Assembly (NCBI RefSeq): GCF_004364325.1 | Contig: NZ_SOCP01000034.1 | Coordinates: 1 to 45,003, forward strand | Direction of reading: 5' to 3' | Source of the DNA: Actinophytocola oryzae | Lineage (GTDB): Bacteria; Actinomycetota; Actinomycetes; Mycobacteriales; Pseudonocardiaceae | Length of the DNA stretch: 45,003 bases | Shown: piece by piece, positions 8,330 to 17,622 of the stretch | How the letters are laid out: each line of letters begins with the position of its first letter | Position numbering within the stretch: position 1 is the first letter of the stretch | Program-made: the position numbers and the translations under genes | The notes under the pieces: model-generated | Told to the model about the DNA's origin: nothing | The model's input: the letters and a program-made list of their open reading frames with translations, nothing else | The model's database searches: none

Positions 8330-9148
8330 ATGACCTTTGGGCTCGTGCCGTTCCCTGCTGCCTCCGACCGCTCACGCTCACCCGAGCTGGCGGCGGAACA
8401 CCGGCCGCCGCGGATACGGGCCGTCTGCCTCGACATCGACGACACCCTCGTCGACTTCACGAGCTCGGCGAGGCGGGCCGTGTGCGACCTCATAGGCCGC
8501 GACGACATGTGGTCACGCTGGCAGCGCACGACGGACGAGCACGTGCAGAGGGTGGTCTCGGGCGAACTGTCGTACGAGGCGATGCACAAAACCCGGACGA
8601 AGGCGTTCTTCGCAGACCTGGGCGCCCTGCTGGACGACGACGTGGTGGCCGCACTCGAGGAGCGCCGCTGCACCCAGCTCCGCACGACGTGGCGCCTGTT
8701 CGCCGACGCCGTCCCGTGCCTGGACTGGCTGCGTGCCGCGGGCTTCAAACTGGCGGCGGTGACCAACGCGTCGGGCAACCACCAACGAGCGAAGCTGGCG
8801 GGCCTGGGCATCGCCCGCTTCTTCGACACGCTGGTCATAGCGGGCGAACTGGGCGCCGCGAAACCCGACCCAGTGATCTTCCACACGGCCTGCGCACGGA
8901 TGGGGGTGCCGCCGTCGGAGACCATGCACGTGGGCGACCTCCTGGACACGGACGCCATCGGCGCCAGGGATGCGGGGCTGCACGCCGTGTGGCTGACCCG
9001 CTCCGGGCCGTCCAGGTCCCCCGAACCCGGCGTCCAGACCATCGAGGCCCTGGCTGACCTGCCGGAACTACTGGTCAGCGAGTACCGGACGCCGCCCCTG
9101 GCACCGTCCGAAGGGGCCGATTACCGCCTGCGCGAGGGCGTGGTCTAA
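8330..9148 (+). CDS. HAD-family hydrolase
   Basis: The 272-residue protein is a haloacid-dehalogenase-superfamily phosphatase. Motif I is LDIDDTLVDF (catalytic Asp pair), motif II is the Thr/Ser in AVTNASG, the motif III lysine is in KPDPVIF, and motif IV is HVGDLLDTDAIGARDAG. The helical cap lies between motifs I and II, as in subfamily I enzymes. The first 30 residues are poorly ordered and the start could be a little downstream. It stands alone and is followed by two tRNA genes. The substrate is unknown; members act on sugar phosphates, nucleotides and similar small molecules. Confidence 0.9.
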   Translation: MTFGLVPFPAASDRSRSPELAAEHRPPRIRAVCLDIDDTLVDFTSSARRAVCDLIGRDDMWSRWQRTTDEHVQRVVSGELSYEAMHKTRTKAFFADLGALLDDDVVAALEERRCTQLRTTWRLFADAVPCLDWLRAAGFKLAAVTNASGNHQRAKLAGLGIARFFDTLVIAGELGAAKPDPVIFHTACARMGVPPSETMHVGDLLDTDAIGARDAGLHAVWLTRSGPSRSPEPGVQTIEALADLPELLVSEYRTPPLAPSEGADYRLREGVV

Positions 9149-9194
9149 CATCTTCTCCGGTGCCGCTGGGAGCGAACACGCCCAGTGGTGACCT

Positions 9195-9266
9195 TGGGGT
9201 ATGGTGTAATTGGCAGCACGACTGATTCTGGTTCAGTTAGTCTAGGTTCGAGTCCTGGTACCCCAG
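9195..9266 (+). tRNA. tRNA-Gln (CTG)
   Basis: The 72-base gene folds as a cloverleaf with a 7-bp acceptor TGGGGTA/TACCCCA and an anticodon stem ACTGA/TCAGT around TTCTGGT, giving anticodon CTG. The T arm is AGGTTCGAGTCCT. The 3' CCA is not encoded. Confidence 0.95.
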
Positions 9267-9309
9267 CAGAGAGAACTAAATCGAGTCTGATAAAGTTCAC
9301 TCTGGTCGC

Positions 9310-9382
9310 GGCCCCGTCGTCTAGCGGCCTAGGACGCCGCCCTCTCAAGGCGGTAGCGCGGGTTCAAATCCCGTCGGGGCTA
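9310..9382 (+). tRNA. tRNA-Glu (CTC)
   Basis: The 73-base gene has acceptor GGCCCCG/CGGGGCT (first pair G-U) and anticodon stem CCGCC/GGCGG around CTCTCAA, giving anticodon CTC. The T loop is TTCAAAT. It follows tRNA-Gln by 43 bases and is probably co-transcribed with it. Confidence 0.95.
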
Positions 9383-9390
9383 CATAGTCT

Positions 9391-9430
9391 GACCAGGCCG
9401 TTTCCCTCGGGAGACGGCCTGGTCTGTTGT
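9391..9430 (+). terminator. Rho-independent terminator after the tRNA pair
   Basis: GACCAGGCCGT (9391-9401) pairs perfectly with ACGGCCTGGTC (9414-9424), and the loop holds a further CCC/GGG pair. A T/G-rich tail (TGTTGTGTGT) follows. It ends tRNA transcription. Confidence 0.85.
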
Positions 9431-9664
9431 GTGTGACATGGATTCGTGGCATGCCGCGCTCAAGGGTGAACCCGGCAGTGGCGCGACTCGCGACGGCGTG
9501 TTCTTACGTGGTGTCGCTTTGGTAATTCAATCGTGTGATTGTAATTTGCTTTTTTGCTGTTTCTGGCAACTCGTGAGGCTGTTGTAAGGGCTACTCCTGG
9601 ATGTTGCCGGTGCGATCAGCCCGTTGTATGACCGGGTCAGTACCTGCGAAGTTCGCTCCACCGT
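9431..9664. other. Non-coding, locally AT-rich spacer
   Basis: No supported reading frame is present. The part at about 9520-9570 (with a CTTTTTTG tract) is clearly richer in A+T than its surroundings. This stretch marks the change from core genes to accessory content. Confidence 0.4.
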
Positions 9665-9710
9665 GCCTGTCGGCACCCCTCGCCAATGTGGCGAGGGGTG
9701 GCCGACAGGC
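9665..9710 (-). terminator. Very strong hairpin terminator of the small secreted protein gene
   Basis: GCCTGTCGGC (9665-9674) plus ACCCCTCGCC (9675-9684) pair with GGCGAGGGGT (9690-9699) plus GCCGACAGGC (9701-9710): a 20-bp stem with one bulged G at 9700 and loop AATGT. It lies 17 bases beyond the stop of the minus-strand gene. There is no long T tract, as is common in actinomycetes. Confidence 0.85.
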
Positions 9711-9727
9711 GGGTCAGCTGGTCGTGC

Positions 9728-10183
9728 TCAGTATGTGTAGCTCAGTCCCGACTTGTACGGCGTGAGAGTTCGCTGACTCACCACACCTCGGTACGTGTAC
9801 CAACCCCACTTCTTGCACATGAGCTGGTAGCTCAGCGTGTTGAAGGAGCCGGAGCCGACACGTACCCGCGGATAGATCACGTTGTCACCCCAGTCACCGG
9901 TCGCGGGGCCACTCGAGTAGGCGTCGACTGCCCAGTAGATGCCGACGACCGAGCCGCCCGCCGGGCAGTTCCACGACCCGAAGTTGACCCATACGTTTCC
10001 TCCTGTCCATGCCTGGGCGGGAGCGACCATGCCGAACATGAGACCAAGAGACGCAAGGGCAACGGCGAGGGCGCGGAAACGCCACCGGGAACGACGCGGT
10101 CTCAGCATGCCACTTGACGTCGCTGACGATGTGCCGTCGTCCTTGCCTTCGGTGACACTGTTCGGACGATGGAGAATTGTCAC
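9728..10183 (-). CDS. Small secreted protein of unknown function
   Basis: The 151-residue precursor has a long basic N-region (RPRRSRWRF), a hydrophobic core (ALAVALASLGLMFGMV) and a likely cleavage after APAQA near residue 58. The mature part is about 93 residues, rich in Trp, Tyr, Gly and Ser, with two cysteines that could form a disulfide. The GTG start at 10183 is supported by AAGGAGG 6 bases upstream; an inner ATG at 10108 would shorten the N-region. The paired arginines suggest possible Tat export, but the canonical SRRxFLK is not met. The gene is flanked by a strong terminator. The family is not recognised; a small beta-sheet effector or surface protein is plausible. Confidence 0.8.
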   Translation of the reverse strand: MTILHRPNSVTEGKDDGTSSATSSGMLRPRRSRWRFRALAVALASLGLMFGMVAPAQAWTGGNVWVNFGSWNCPAGGSVVGIYWAVDAYSSGPATGDWGDNVIYPRVRVGSGSFNTLSYQLMCKKWGWYTYRGVVSQRTLTPYKSGLSYTY

Positions 10184-10779
10184 CTATAACCTCCTTCAGG
10201 AAGCAAGTCATGCGGAAGGGTTCGTCAACGGCATCGTTTCATCGCAAGGTTCGTTACTCGTTTGAAATATTTATTCATCCTTTGTGGAGAAGGTGCTGAA
10301 TGATCACACTGTGATGTTTGTGGTTTCCTTGTGTGGTCAAGGTTGGACAATCACCATCGGGCTCGGGTTGTTATTCAAGGCGTAGATACTTTCCGATGGT
10401 GTAACGCGGTGGCATGGTCTGTCGAGACTCCAGGTGGTCGGGAATTTCGCGGGCTGGAGATGCTTTGTCTGACGTTTATCAGGTTGTCGCCGGGGTGGTG
10501 CTTGGGCTGGCCGAGGGATCGGCGTGCTGACTTGGTTGGCGGCGCTGCGTGTCCGTGAACACGACGCCGACCTACGTGCGGCGACCTGGGACCGCCGCGG
10601 GATGTCCAGCGTGCTCGCCGCCGCATGACCGGGCAGGAAGCTGGCGGCCCCCGTGGGGTGTGCTCGCACCCGTCTCTGCCGGGCCGCGTCAGTACCCGGT
10701 GCATCCTCGCCGTGCTGCTCGCCGCAATCAGCTGCGGCAACACCGAGTCCGACAACCCGTGCCCCTGCAGAACACCAAC
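10184..10779. other. Intergenic region without supported genes
   Basis: I see no convincing coding frame. It contains the promoter of the secreted-protein gene and AT-rich stretches near 10255-10330. ATCACA-C-TGTGAT at 10303-10315 is a perfect 13-bp inverted repeat. The right part (from about 10550) may be further decayed transposon sequence leading into the IS5 remnant, but I cannot align it. Confidence 0.4.
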
Positions 10780-11050
10780 CTTGCCGAATGGCTGCTCATC
10801 CGAGCTGCGGGCAGTAGGGCTGCCGGACCTGTCCGCAGCGCTGGTCGACTCCACCCACCTGCGTGCCCTAAAAGAGGGACCACACACGGGGTCGAGTCCG
10901 GTCGACCGCCGCAAGCCCAGTACCAAGCACCACCTGATCACCGACACCACCGGCATCCCCTTGGCCATCACACCGGCGGCAACTGCAACGACGTCACACA
11001 CAACTAATCCCGCTCATCGACGCATCTCGCCGATCCGGGGCGTAGTTGTA
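10780..11050 (+). pseudogene. IS5-family transposase remnant
   Basis: The reading frame shows SSELRAVGLPDLSAALVDST followed by HLRALKEGPHTGSSPVDRRK and KHHLITDTTGIPLAIT, which is the core of IS5-type DDE transposases including the first catalytic Asp (VDST). After GIPLAIT the homology jumps frame to TGGNCNDVT and then to TQLIPLIDA, so at least two indels break it. Both ends of the transposase and the inverted repeats are missing or unrecognisable. This is old insertion-sequence debris just upstream of the regulator-GTPase cassette. Confidence 0.8.
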
Positions 11051-11176
11051 CGCACGGGTGGTTAACGCCTTTCTTCTGACCGAGAACAAGAACATGGTAA
11101 CGGCGCCGTCGGAATTATCGACCTACCGTTCGACATTGTGGACTTCGGTGAACCACCTTCGCTACGGGAGGGCTCA

Positions 11177-11926
11177 ATGGTTCGCGAGCACGTTGCGGAT
11201 CTGCGCGCGATCGTCCGGGAGGAAAGGGGACGGTGGTCGGATTCCGCACTTCTCGCTCGGCTCGATCCCGGAGTGCTCCAGGAGTTCCTCGACGCGAGCG
11301 TGCTGGTGCGATTCGACCGCAACGCCGTGCTGGTCCGACAGGACGGCACAGACACCGACATCTACCTGCTGCTGTCCTCGTACGTGAAGGTGACGGCGAA
11401 GTTCGGGGACGGGCGGTCGGCGTTGCTCGCCATCAGGGCAGGCGGTGACGTGGTTGGTGAACTCGCGGCGTCCGGCGGCGGTCGCCGGATCGCCACGGTC
11501 ATCGCCTGCGCCAAGGAACCCGTCTACGCGGCCAAGATCGCCGCCACCGACTTCCTGTGGCTCGCCTCCCGGCACCCGGCCTCGCTGGTGTTACTAACCA
11601 ACGCGCTGGGGCGCAAGCTGACCACCGCCACCAGGCGCCGGGTCGACAACTCGGGCAGGCCACCGCTGATCCGGCTGGCGCGCGTCCTCGTCGAACTCGC
11701 CGACGACCACGGGGTGGCACTTACCGACGAGAGTGTCCTCATCGGCGTCGACCTCACCCAGTTTGAGCTGGGCAGCCTCATCGGCATGCGTGAATCGAGC
11801 GTGCTGCGGGCATTGCGGGAGCTGAAGCAACAAAACCTGGTGGACACGTCGGGCCGGAGGCCGGTCGTGCGAAATCTCGAAATGTTGCGCGCGATCGCCT
11901 ATCCGGCCGAGGACACGGTCAAATGA
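11177..11926 (+). CDS. CRP/FNR-family transcription regulator
   Basis: The 249-residue protein has an N-terminal cyclic-nucleotide-binding fold (about 35-130) and a C-terminal winged helix (about 165-235; ELGSLIGMRESSVLRALRELK). The phosphate-cassette region reads GELAASGGGRRIATV, close to the GELA...R pattern of cNMP-binding members, so ligand binding is possible. I prefer the ATG at 11177 because GGGAGGG lies 4 bases upstream; an in-frame ATG at 11138 lacks this. It is 73 bases upstream of three coupled GTPase genes and a cyclase-like gene, so it is probably their regulator and perhaps a sensor of a cyclic nucleotide. No FNR-type cysteine cluster is seen. Confidence 0.9.
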   Translation: MVREHVADLRAIVREERGRWSDSALLARLDPGVLQEFLDASVLVRFDRNAVLVRQDGTDTDIYLLLSSYVKVTAKFGDGRSALLAIRAGGDVVGELAASGGGRRIATVIACAKEPVYAAKIAATDFLWLASRHPASLVLLTNALGRKLTTATRRRVDNSGRPPLIRLARVLVELADDHGVALTDESVLIGVDLTQFELGSLIGMRESSVLRALRELKQQNLVDTSGRRPVVRNLEMLRAIAYPAEDTVK

Positions 11927-11999
11927 CGGTTTGTGCCGGTGAACGGCCGTGCTGGCACGACACTTCCAATCGCAACACCGGCCGAAGGGAGGACCTCGA

Positions 12000-13853
12000 G
12001 TGACTGGAGTACTGACCTGTGCCGAGCACCTGGAATGGATCGCCGCCGCCCTGGAGCGCGCCGACCTCACCGCCGTCCAGCGCGCGACGGCCACGGCGCG
12101 GGTGGCCAGGGCGCGGGAGCGGATGGCTGACGCCGAACTGCACGTCGCCGTGCTCGGCGAGACCTCCAGCGGCAAGAGCACGTTGCTGAACGCGTTTCTC
12201 AAGCAGCGGCTGCTGCCCTCGTCGGCGCGGGTCACCACCCGCACCACGCTGACCATCCGGTATGGGCCTACGGCCCAGGTGACCGACGGGGCGGCGGTGT
12301 CGGCGGCGTCCGGCGGGCACGGTGCACTGAAGGGAACGCTCGACCGGTTGCTCACCGGCGACGCCGCCGACGAGGTCCGGGACCTGACGTTGTCGTGGCC
12401 GTCCGCGCTGCTCGGCGAAGGGGTGACCATCACCGATACCCCGGGTTTCAGTGTGGACGACGCCGGCCACCGGGCCCGTGCGGTCGCCGCGGCGGAACGC
12501 GCCGACCTCGTCCTCGTCGTCGTGCCGGCCGTCGCCGCCATGTCCTCGGCGCTCGCCGACTTCCTGGCCGGCCCGCTGCATGACCACCACGACCGGTGCG
12601 CCTTCGTGCTCACCAAGATCGACCTGGTCGACGAGGCGGAACGGGCGGACGTCCTCGACGCGACCGTGCGCAGGCTGCGTGAGCTGGGCATCGCGGACCC
12701 CATGGTGTTCCCGTGCGTGCCGGAGTCGGTGCTGCGCACGGTGGCCGACCCCGATGCGGGCCAGACGTTCTCCCAAGTGGAGGCCGACCTGGTGATGTTG
12801 ACGAACGAACGGCGGCAGTCGGCGATCGCGGCGACGCTGTCGGGGCTGCTCGCCGAACTGCTACAAGCCGTAGAGCAGGCGGCACTACGGCGTGGCGAGC
12901 GGCTGGCCGAGGCGGAACGCGAGATCGCCCGGCTCGTGGTGCCGGATTTGCGCGCGTTCCTGGAGAACTGGTCACAGGAGGCCATTTCCGCGGGCAGGCG
13001 CGCGATCAATGTCGCGCTGGAGGCCGCGTCGCGTCCCCGCTTCGCCGCCGACCTGGAGACCCGGCTGCGCACGGCGGTCAACCGGGACTCGGTCACCACC
13101 GGGGCCAAGATGGCGAAGGTGGCCGTCGAGACCATGCGCACCCGGCTGCGTGCCGAGGCGGAACGGATCCTGTCCACCGCGGGTGCCGACGCCAACGCGG
13201 TGCTGCGCACGTCGGCGACCGACCTGGCCGACGAGTTCGCCGACCAGTTCCGCAGGCTGGCCCGGCTTGCCGGTGACGAGCGGGTGCCCGAGATCCCGGC
13301 CGCGATCGGCGCCACGCGGGTGCCGGTGCCGGACCTGGACGGTGCGGACGACACGCTGACCGCGGTCGGCAGTCGGCTCTCGTCGTCGGCGGCGCTGCGG
13401 ACCAGTGGAGGCGCGGCGATCGGTGCGGCGGCCGGGAGTGTGCTCTTCCCCTTCCCGCTGGTGGGGACCGCGCTGGGCGCGTTGGTGGGCGGCATGCTCG
13501 GAGCACCGGGTGTCACGGCCATGCGGACGCGGTTCGTCGCGGAGGCGTCGCCGGTGCTGGCCGATGCGCGGTCGGCCGTGGCCGCGCTCGTCCGCGCGGC
13601 GGTGGACCGGCTCTTCGTCGACTACACCGGCCGCGTCGACGGTGTGTGCCGTCGGTACCTGCGGGACTGGTCGGGCGAGATCGAGGATCTCGCGGCGCGG
13701 GAGGCCGCAGCCCGTGCCGTGCTGGCAGAAGAGATCGCGTGCGCCGCGGCCACGGCGAAGGACGCACGTGAGCGACGCGAACAGATCAACCGGCTGCGTG
13801 CCGCGATGAGCAGGCGGCCGGTCCGAATCGGTGCAGGGGAGACAGCATCATGA
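12000..13853 (+). CDS. Dynamin-like GTPase, first of three
   Basis: The 617-residue protein has a P loop GETSSGKS at 53-60, a threonine-rich switch (ARVTTRTT), DTPG at 146-149 and TKID at 205-208, followed by long alpha-helical segments and a hydrophobic stretch near 458-490 (AIGAAAGSVLFPFPLVGTAL). This is the plan of bacterial dynamin-like proteins such as the mycobacterial IniA/IniC type, which bind and reshape membranes. GTG 12000 is chosen because AAGGGAGG lies 7 bases upstream. The stop overlaps the ATG of the next GTPase (ATGA), indicating coupled translation and probably a hetero-oligomer. Sequence order and TKID suggest an active GTPase. Confidence 0.9.
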   Translation: MTGVLTCAEHLEWIAAALERADLTAVQRATATARVARARERMADAELHVAVLGETSSGKSTLLNAFLKQRLLPSSARVTTRTTLTIRYGPTAQVTDGAAVSAASGGHGALKGTLDRLLTGDAADEVRDLTLSWPSALLGEGVTITDTPGFSVDDAGHRARAVAAAERADLVLVVVPAVAAMSSALADFLAGPLHDHHDRCAFVLTKIDLVDEAERADVLDATVRRLRELGIADPMVFPCVPESVLRTVADPDAGQTFSQVEADLVMLTNERRQSAIAATLSGLLAELLQAVEQAALRRGERLAEAEREIARLVVPDLRAFLENWSQEAISAGRRAINVALEAASRPRFAADLETRLRTAVNRDSVTTGAKMAKVAVETMRTRLRAEAERILSTAGADANAVLRTSATDLADEFADQFRRLARLAGDERVPEIPAAIGATRVPVPDLDGADDTLTAVGSRLSSSAALRTSGGAAIGAAAGSVLFPFPLVGTALGALVGGMLGAPGVTAMRTRFVAEASPVLADARSAVAALVRAAVDRLFVDYTGRVDGVCRRYLRDWSGEIEDLAAREAAARAVLAEEIACAAATAKDARERREQINRLRAAMSRRPVRIGAGETAS

Positions 13854-15661
13854 ACAGCACACGGTCCGACCTGGCACGTTTGCTGCCCGGGTGGCTCCGG
13901 GAGGCGCGTGGCCTCGCCGACGGGCACCGGCTCGACGCCGTCGCCGCCGCGCTCGGTTCGCTTGCCGCGCAACGGGGACGGCCTACGTTCCGGGTCGCCG
14001 TCGTCGGCGAGTTCAATCGCGGCAAGTCCACGCTGGTCAACACGGTGATCGAGCGGGAGTTGCTTCCCACCGGCCAGTTGCCCGGCACGCTCGCCGAGGT
14101 CGCGGTGCGTGGCGTGGAGCAGGTCGAGGCGTTGCGCCTGACATGGCCGGACGGCAGGCGGCAGACGGGCGCGCTCGACCGGCCGGACCTGTGGCGCGAC
14201 CTGGTCGACCGGCCTGCGCCGTCGGACGGGACCGACGCGGGCCCCGCCCGACCGGGGAACGCGGTCGCCGAGGTGGCGGGCACCTGGCTCACGGGACTGA
14301 ACCTGGAGCTGGTGGACACGCCGGGTGTCAACGACGGTGGCACGGATGGGTATGAGCAACTGCGCCGGTCGGTGTCGGCTGCGGACGGCGCGCTGTTCGT
14401 GGTCTCCGCGCTCTCACCGCTCGGCACGACGGAACGCGGGCTGCTGGCGGAGGAGCTGCTGTGCAGGCATCTCCCGCACATCGCGGTCGTGGTGACGATG
14501 CTCGACCGCGTCGACGAGGGGGACCGCGACGGTGTCCTCACCGGCTTGCGGGAACGGCTCGGCGCGTTGCCTGGCCGCGGTGCGCTGCCGGTACTGGCCG
14601 CACCGGAGCCGGGCGGGCAGGGGCCGCGGCTCGCGGACCTGCGTGAGCTGATCGGCGGCTGGGCGGGGGAGACCGACCGGGGCCGGTGGCGGGACCGGCG
14701 GATCGCGGCCGGCACTGCGGACCACTGCGACGGCATGACGCGGCTGGCCGCCGAGGCGATGGCGGCTGCCCGGCTGTCCGAAGCGGACCAGCGGCGCCGC
14801 GCGGAACAGGCGGCGGCCGACCGGGCCGAGGACGAACGGGTCTGGGACGAACTGCGGATCGACGTCGGGGCCCGGCGGCTGGCGACCGCACAGCAGCTCC
14901 GGGACGTGCTGTACGCCGAACGCGACGACATCCTGGACAAGCTGCGCGAGGAGCTCGCGACCGCGCGTGACCCGCACGCGTGGTGGCAGCACGAGCTGCC
15001 TGCCCGCATCCGCTGGCACCTGTCGGTCGCCGCGCGGTCGGCGGAGAGCACGCTGCTTACCCGGCTCGCGGGCGACGGCGAGTGGCTGGACACTGAGGTG
15101 CGCCGCAGGCAGCCGGCGGCCGGGCCGAGCCCACGGCCCGCGGCGCTGCGACTCAACACTGGGCAACGGGCTGGGGGTTCGGCCCCGCCTGTCAAGGACG
15201 ACCTCGATAAGCTCCGGATCGCCGCCCGGGTCGGGGCGCAGGGCGGCGCCGCCATCGGCTACCTCATCGCCGCCGCCCGGCACGCGCGGTTGCCGGTGAT
15301 CTACAGCCTCGGGTTCAGCGTGCTGAGCAGCGTGATCGCCGAGGCGGCCATCCGTTCGGCCATCGAGGCTCAGCGGCAGCGGATCGACGCCCTGCTCGTG
15401 CAGACCGTGGACGACATCATCGCCACGTTCGCGAAGAAGGCCGCAGCGACCGCCGACGAGCTGTACCGGGATGTCGTCGAGCACCTCCACGACTGCCACC
15501 GCGCCTGGCGAGAATCCTATGTGGACGTTCTCGGTGCCGGGGCGGGGCAGGAACAGACCGTCGACTGGACCGCGCTGGCGACCGCGGCGGCGAGTCTCGC
15601 GAGCCGCATCCGCGCCGAACTCACCCGATCCGTTTCCGACCTTTCCGAGAAGGGGAACTGA
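13850..15661 (+). CDS. Dynamin-like GTPase, second of three
   Basis: The 603-residue protein has P loop GEFNRGKS at 53-60, DTPG at 156-159 and TMLD at 216-219 (G4, with Met in place of Lys). The switch-I region GQLPGTLAEV keeps a threonine. The C-terminal half is helical and Ala/Arg/Glu-rich, with a modest hydrophobic segment (AAIGYLIAAARH...VIYSLGFSVLSSVI) that may touch membrane. It overlaps the first GTPase by 4 bases (ATGA) and the third by 1 base (TGATG). The G4 change from TKxD may lower nucleotide specificity or mean that it acts as a regulatory partner. Confidence 0.9.
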   Translation: MNSTRSDLARLLPGWLREARGLADGHRLDAVAAALGSLAAQRGRPTFRVAVVGEFNRGKSTLVNTVIERELLPTGQLPGTLAEVAVRGVEQVEALRLTWPDGRRQTGALDRPDLWRDLVDRPAPSDGTDAGPARPGNAVAEVAGTWLTGLNLELVDTPGVNDGGTDGYEQLRRSVSAADGALFVVSALSPLGTTERGLLAEELLCRHLPHIAVVVTMLDRVDEGDRDGVLTGLRERLGALPGRGALPVLAAPEPGGQGPRLADLRELIGGWAGETDRGRWRDRRIAAGTADHCDGMTRLAAEAMAAARLSEADQRRRAEQAAADRAEDERVWDELRIDVGARRLATAQQLRDVLYAERDDILDKLREELATARDPHAWWQHELPARIRWHLSVAARSAESTLLTRLAGDGEWLDTEVRRRQPAAGPSPRPAALRLNTGQRAGGSAPPVKDDLDKLRIAARVGAQGGAAIGYLIAAARHARLPVIYSLGFSVLSSVIAEAAIRSAIEAQRQRIDALLVQTVDDIIATFAKKAAATADELYRDVVEHLHDCHRAWRESYVDVLGAGAGQEQTVDWTALATAAASLASRIRAELTRSVSDLSEKGN

Positions 15662-17622
15662 TGTCCACGGCATCGCAGAACGGCGACTTCGCCGTCGCTG
15701 ACGTCCAGCGCGACCGGCTCATCGAGATTTGCGGGCGACTGGAGGCCGCCGCGGAACGGCTCGGCGACTCCGGTGCCTCGGCCACCATCGCCGCCCAGGT
15801 TGACGTCGTCCAGGACGACGCGTTCCGGGTGATGTTCGTCGGCGACTTCAACCGCGGGAAGTCCACACTGGTCAACGCGCTGCTCGGGGAGCTCGTGCTA
15901 CCGGTGAAGGCGGTCGAGACCACCGCCGTGATCACTTATGTGCGGTACGGCGGCGAACGGCTCGCCAAGCTGGTGCCGGCCGACCCGGCGGCTGTTCCGG
16001 TCGAGATCGACCCGAAGGACCTGATCGATCGGATCACCGTGGACACCAAGGACCCCGGCAAGCCGAACCCCTACCAGTTGGCGGAGGTGTCGTGGCCGCT
16101 GGAGCTGTGCAGGCACAACGTCGTGATTGTCGACTCACCCGGGCTGAACGTGCACGACACCCGCGACCGGATCACGCAGGAGGAACTGCGCAAGGCAGAC
16201 GCGGTCGTGTTCGTGCAGCACGCGATTGCCGCGATGAGTACGGCGGAGACCCGGTTCCTGACCAACCACCTCGGGTCGCACGACCCGTTCTTCGTGTTCA
16301 CCCGCTTCGACGACATCGACGCCCACGAGCGGGCCGGTGTCATGGCCGACGCGCGGGCACGGCTGGCCGCCGTGCGCGGCAAGGACGTCGACGTGGGCCG
16401 TACGTTCTTCGTGGACGCCAGGGAAGCGCTGCGCGCGCGGGTGGCGGGGGACGAGAGCCGGTTCTCCTCATCCGGTGTCGCGGTGCTGGAACGTGCGCTG
16501 GAGCGGTTCCTGGTCCAGGACCGGCACAAGGCCAAGATCTTCCCGAGGGCACGGGTCATGCGCGACCTCAGCCACGAACTCGACCGCTCGATGCCCCAGC
16601 GGCTGGCGATGCTGGACGCCGACAGCGAGAAGATGGCGAACTGCTGGCAGGAGGCACAGCGCCCGCTGGCTGGCCTGGAACAGGAGGCGCGACAGATCTC
16701 GGCGGAGTTGGCCAACCAGCGTGCGCTGATACAGGGGCGGATCGAGTCGGTGCTGGCAGAGGGGCTGCGTGCGGTGGCGGGCGAGGCGCCGTTGATCGCG
16801 GCGGAGGCACCGATCGAGACCAAGCTCAGCCTGGTGCCGTGGGAGGTCAAGCAGCGCGCCGAGGACGCGGCGGCGGAGATCGCCCAGAGCACGATGAACC
16901 TGCTCGAGGGCCGGATGGCCCACTGGGCAGAGGAGCGGCTCGGGCCACTGGTCAGCCGTGAGATGGATGCCGTCGACAAGCTGCTGGACACCCGGCTCGG
17001 CGACTTCGAGGCCAACCTGGAGAAGCTGCGGTTCGCGTTGAGCGGGGTCGCGCAGTCGGCCGCTGGCGCGGACGCGAATGAGCAGTCGACGCTGGCGCGC
17101 GTCATCGGTGGGGTCGGTGGCCTGGCGCTGGGTGGACTGGCAGGCGGCGTGATCGGTGCCCGGTTCGGCCCTAAGGAGGCGCTGAGGGCGATCCTGCCCA
17201 CCATTGCGATCTACACGGCGTGGATGTTCACCCCGTTCGGTCTGCCCACGCTCATCGGCACGCTCGTCGTGCAGGCACTGTGGCAGGGCAACAACAACCT
17301 CGGCCGGATAGAGAAGAAGCTGAGGGCGAAGGTCGGCGACGACATCGCTAAGGAACTGCGGATCAAGGCCCCGGAGATCGCGGCCGCAGCGGCCGCCGAA
17401 CTCGTCGAGGAACTCATGCTGCCGATCGAGGAGTCCGTCTCCGCCGGGATGGCCAACCGGATCGCTTCGGTGCATGAGTCCGTCAGGAACGCCAAGCAGG
17501 CGCACGAGGCCGGCGCCGCCGAGGTCGACCGGCTCCGCGCCGAGTACAAGGCGGTCGACCAGATCCTCCAGCAGGCGATCAGCGACCTCGGCGACCTGAT
17601 GGACGAGCTGGCGGTGTCCTGA
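15661..17622 (+). CDS. Dynamin-like GTPase, third of three, with membrane hairpin
   Basis: The 653-residue protein has P loop GDFNRGKS at 61-68, switch threonines at 87-88, DSPG at 158-161 and TRFDDID from 214 (G4, Arg for Lys). It is the closest of the three to classical bacterial dynamins: a GTPase head, a helical trunk, and a hydrophobic paddle-like region around residues 480-545 (LALGGLAGGVIGARFG, IAIYTAWMFTPFGLP). It overlaps both neighbours by one base (TGATG). The arrangement supports an obligate set of GTPases acting together at a membrane. Confidence 0.92.
   Translation: MSTASQNGDFAVADVQRDRLIEICGRLEAAAERLGDSGASATIAAQVDVVQDDAFRVMFVGDFNRGKSTLVNALLGELVLPVKAVETTAVITYVRYGGERLAKLVPADPAAVPVEIDPKDLIDRITVDTKDPGKPNPYQLAEVSWPLELCRHNVVIVDSPGLNVHDTRDRITQEELRKADAVVFVQHAIAAMSTAETRFLTNHLGSHDPFFVFTRFDDIDAHERAGVMADARARLAAVRGKDVDVGRTFFVDAREALRARVAGDESRFSSSGVAVLERALERFLVQDRHKAKIFPRARVMRDLSHELDRSMPQRLAMLDADSEKMANCWQEAQRPLAGLEQEARQISAELANQRALIQGRIESVLAEGLRAVAGEAPLIAAEAPIETKLSLVPWEVKQRAEDAAAEIAQSTMNLLEGRMAHWAEERLGPLVSREMDAVDKLLDTRLGDFEANLEKLRFALSGVAQSAAGADANEQSTLARVIGGVGGLALGGLAGGVIGARFGPKEALRAILPTIAIYTAWMFTPFGLPTLIGTLVVQALWQGNNNLGRIEKKLRAKVGDDIAKELRIKAPEIAAAAAAELVEELMLPIEESVSAGMANRIASVHESVRNAKQAHEAGAAEVDRLRAEYKAVDQILQQAISDLGDLMDELAVS

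Noticed and set aside
10303..10315. ATCACA-C-TGTGAT as a CRP binding site for the nearby regulator
   Set aside because: The half-sites point the wrong way and are too close for the TGTGA-N6-TCACA geometry, and the site is about 860 bases from the CRP gene.
11594..13522. Long open frame of 642 codons antisense to the CRP and first GTPase genes
   Set aside because: It is a Ser/Ala/Arg-rich shadow typical of high-G+C antisense frames; the opposite strand has clear motif-bearing genes.
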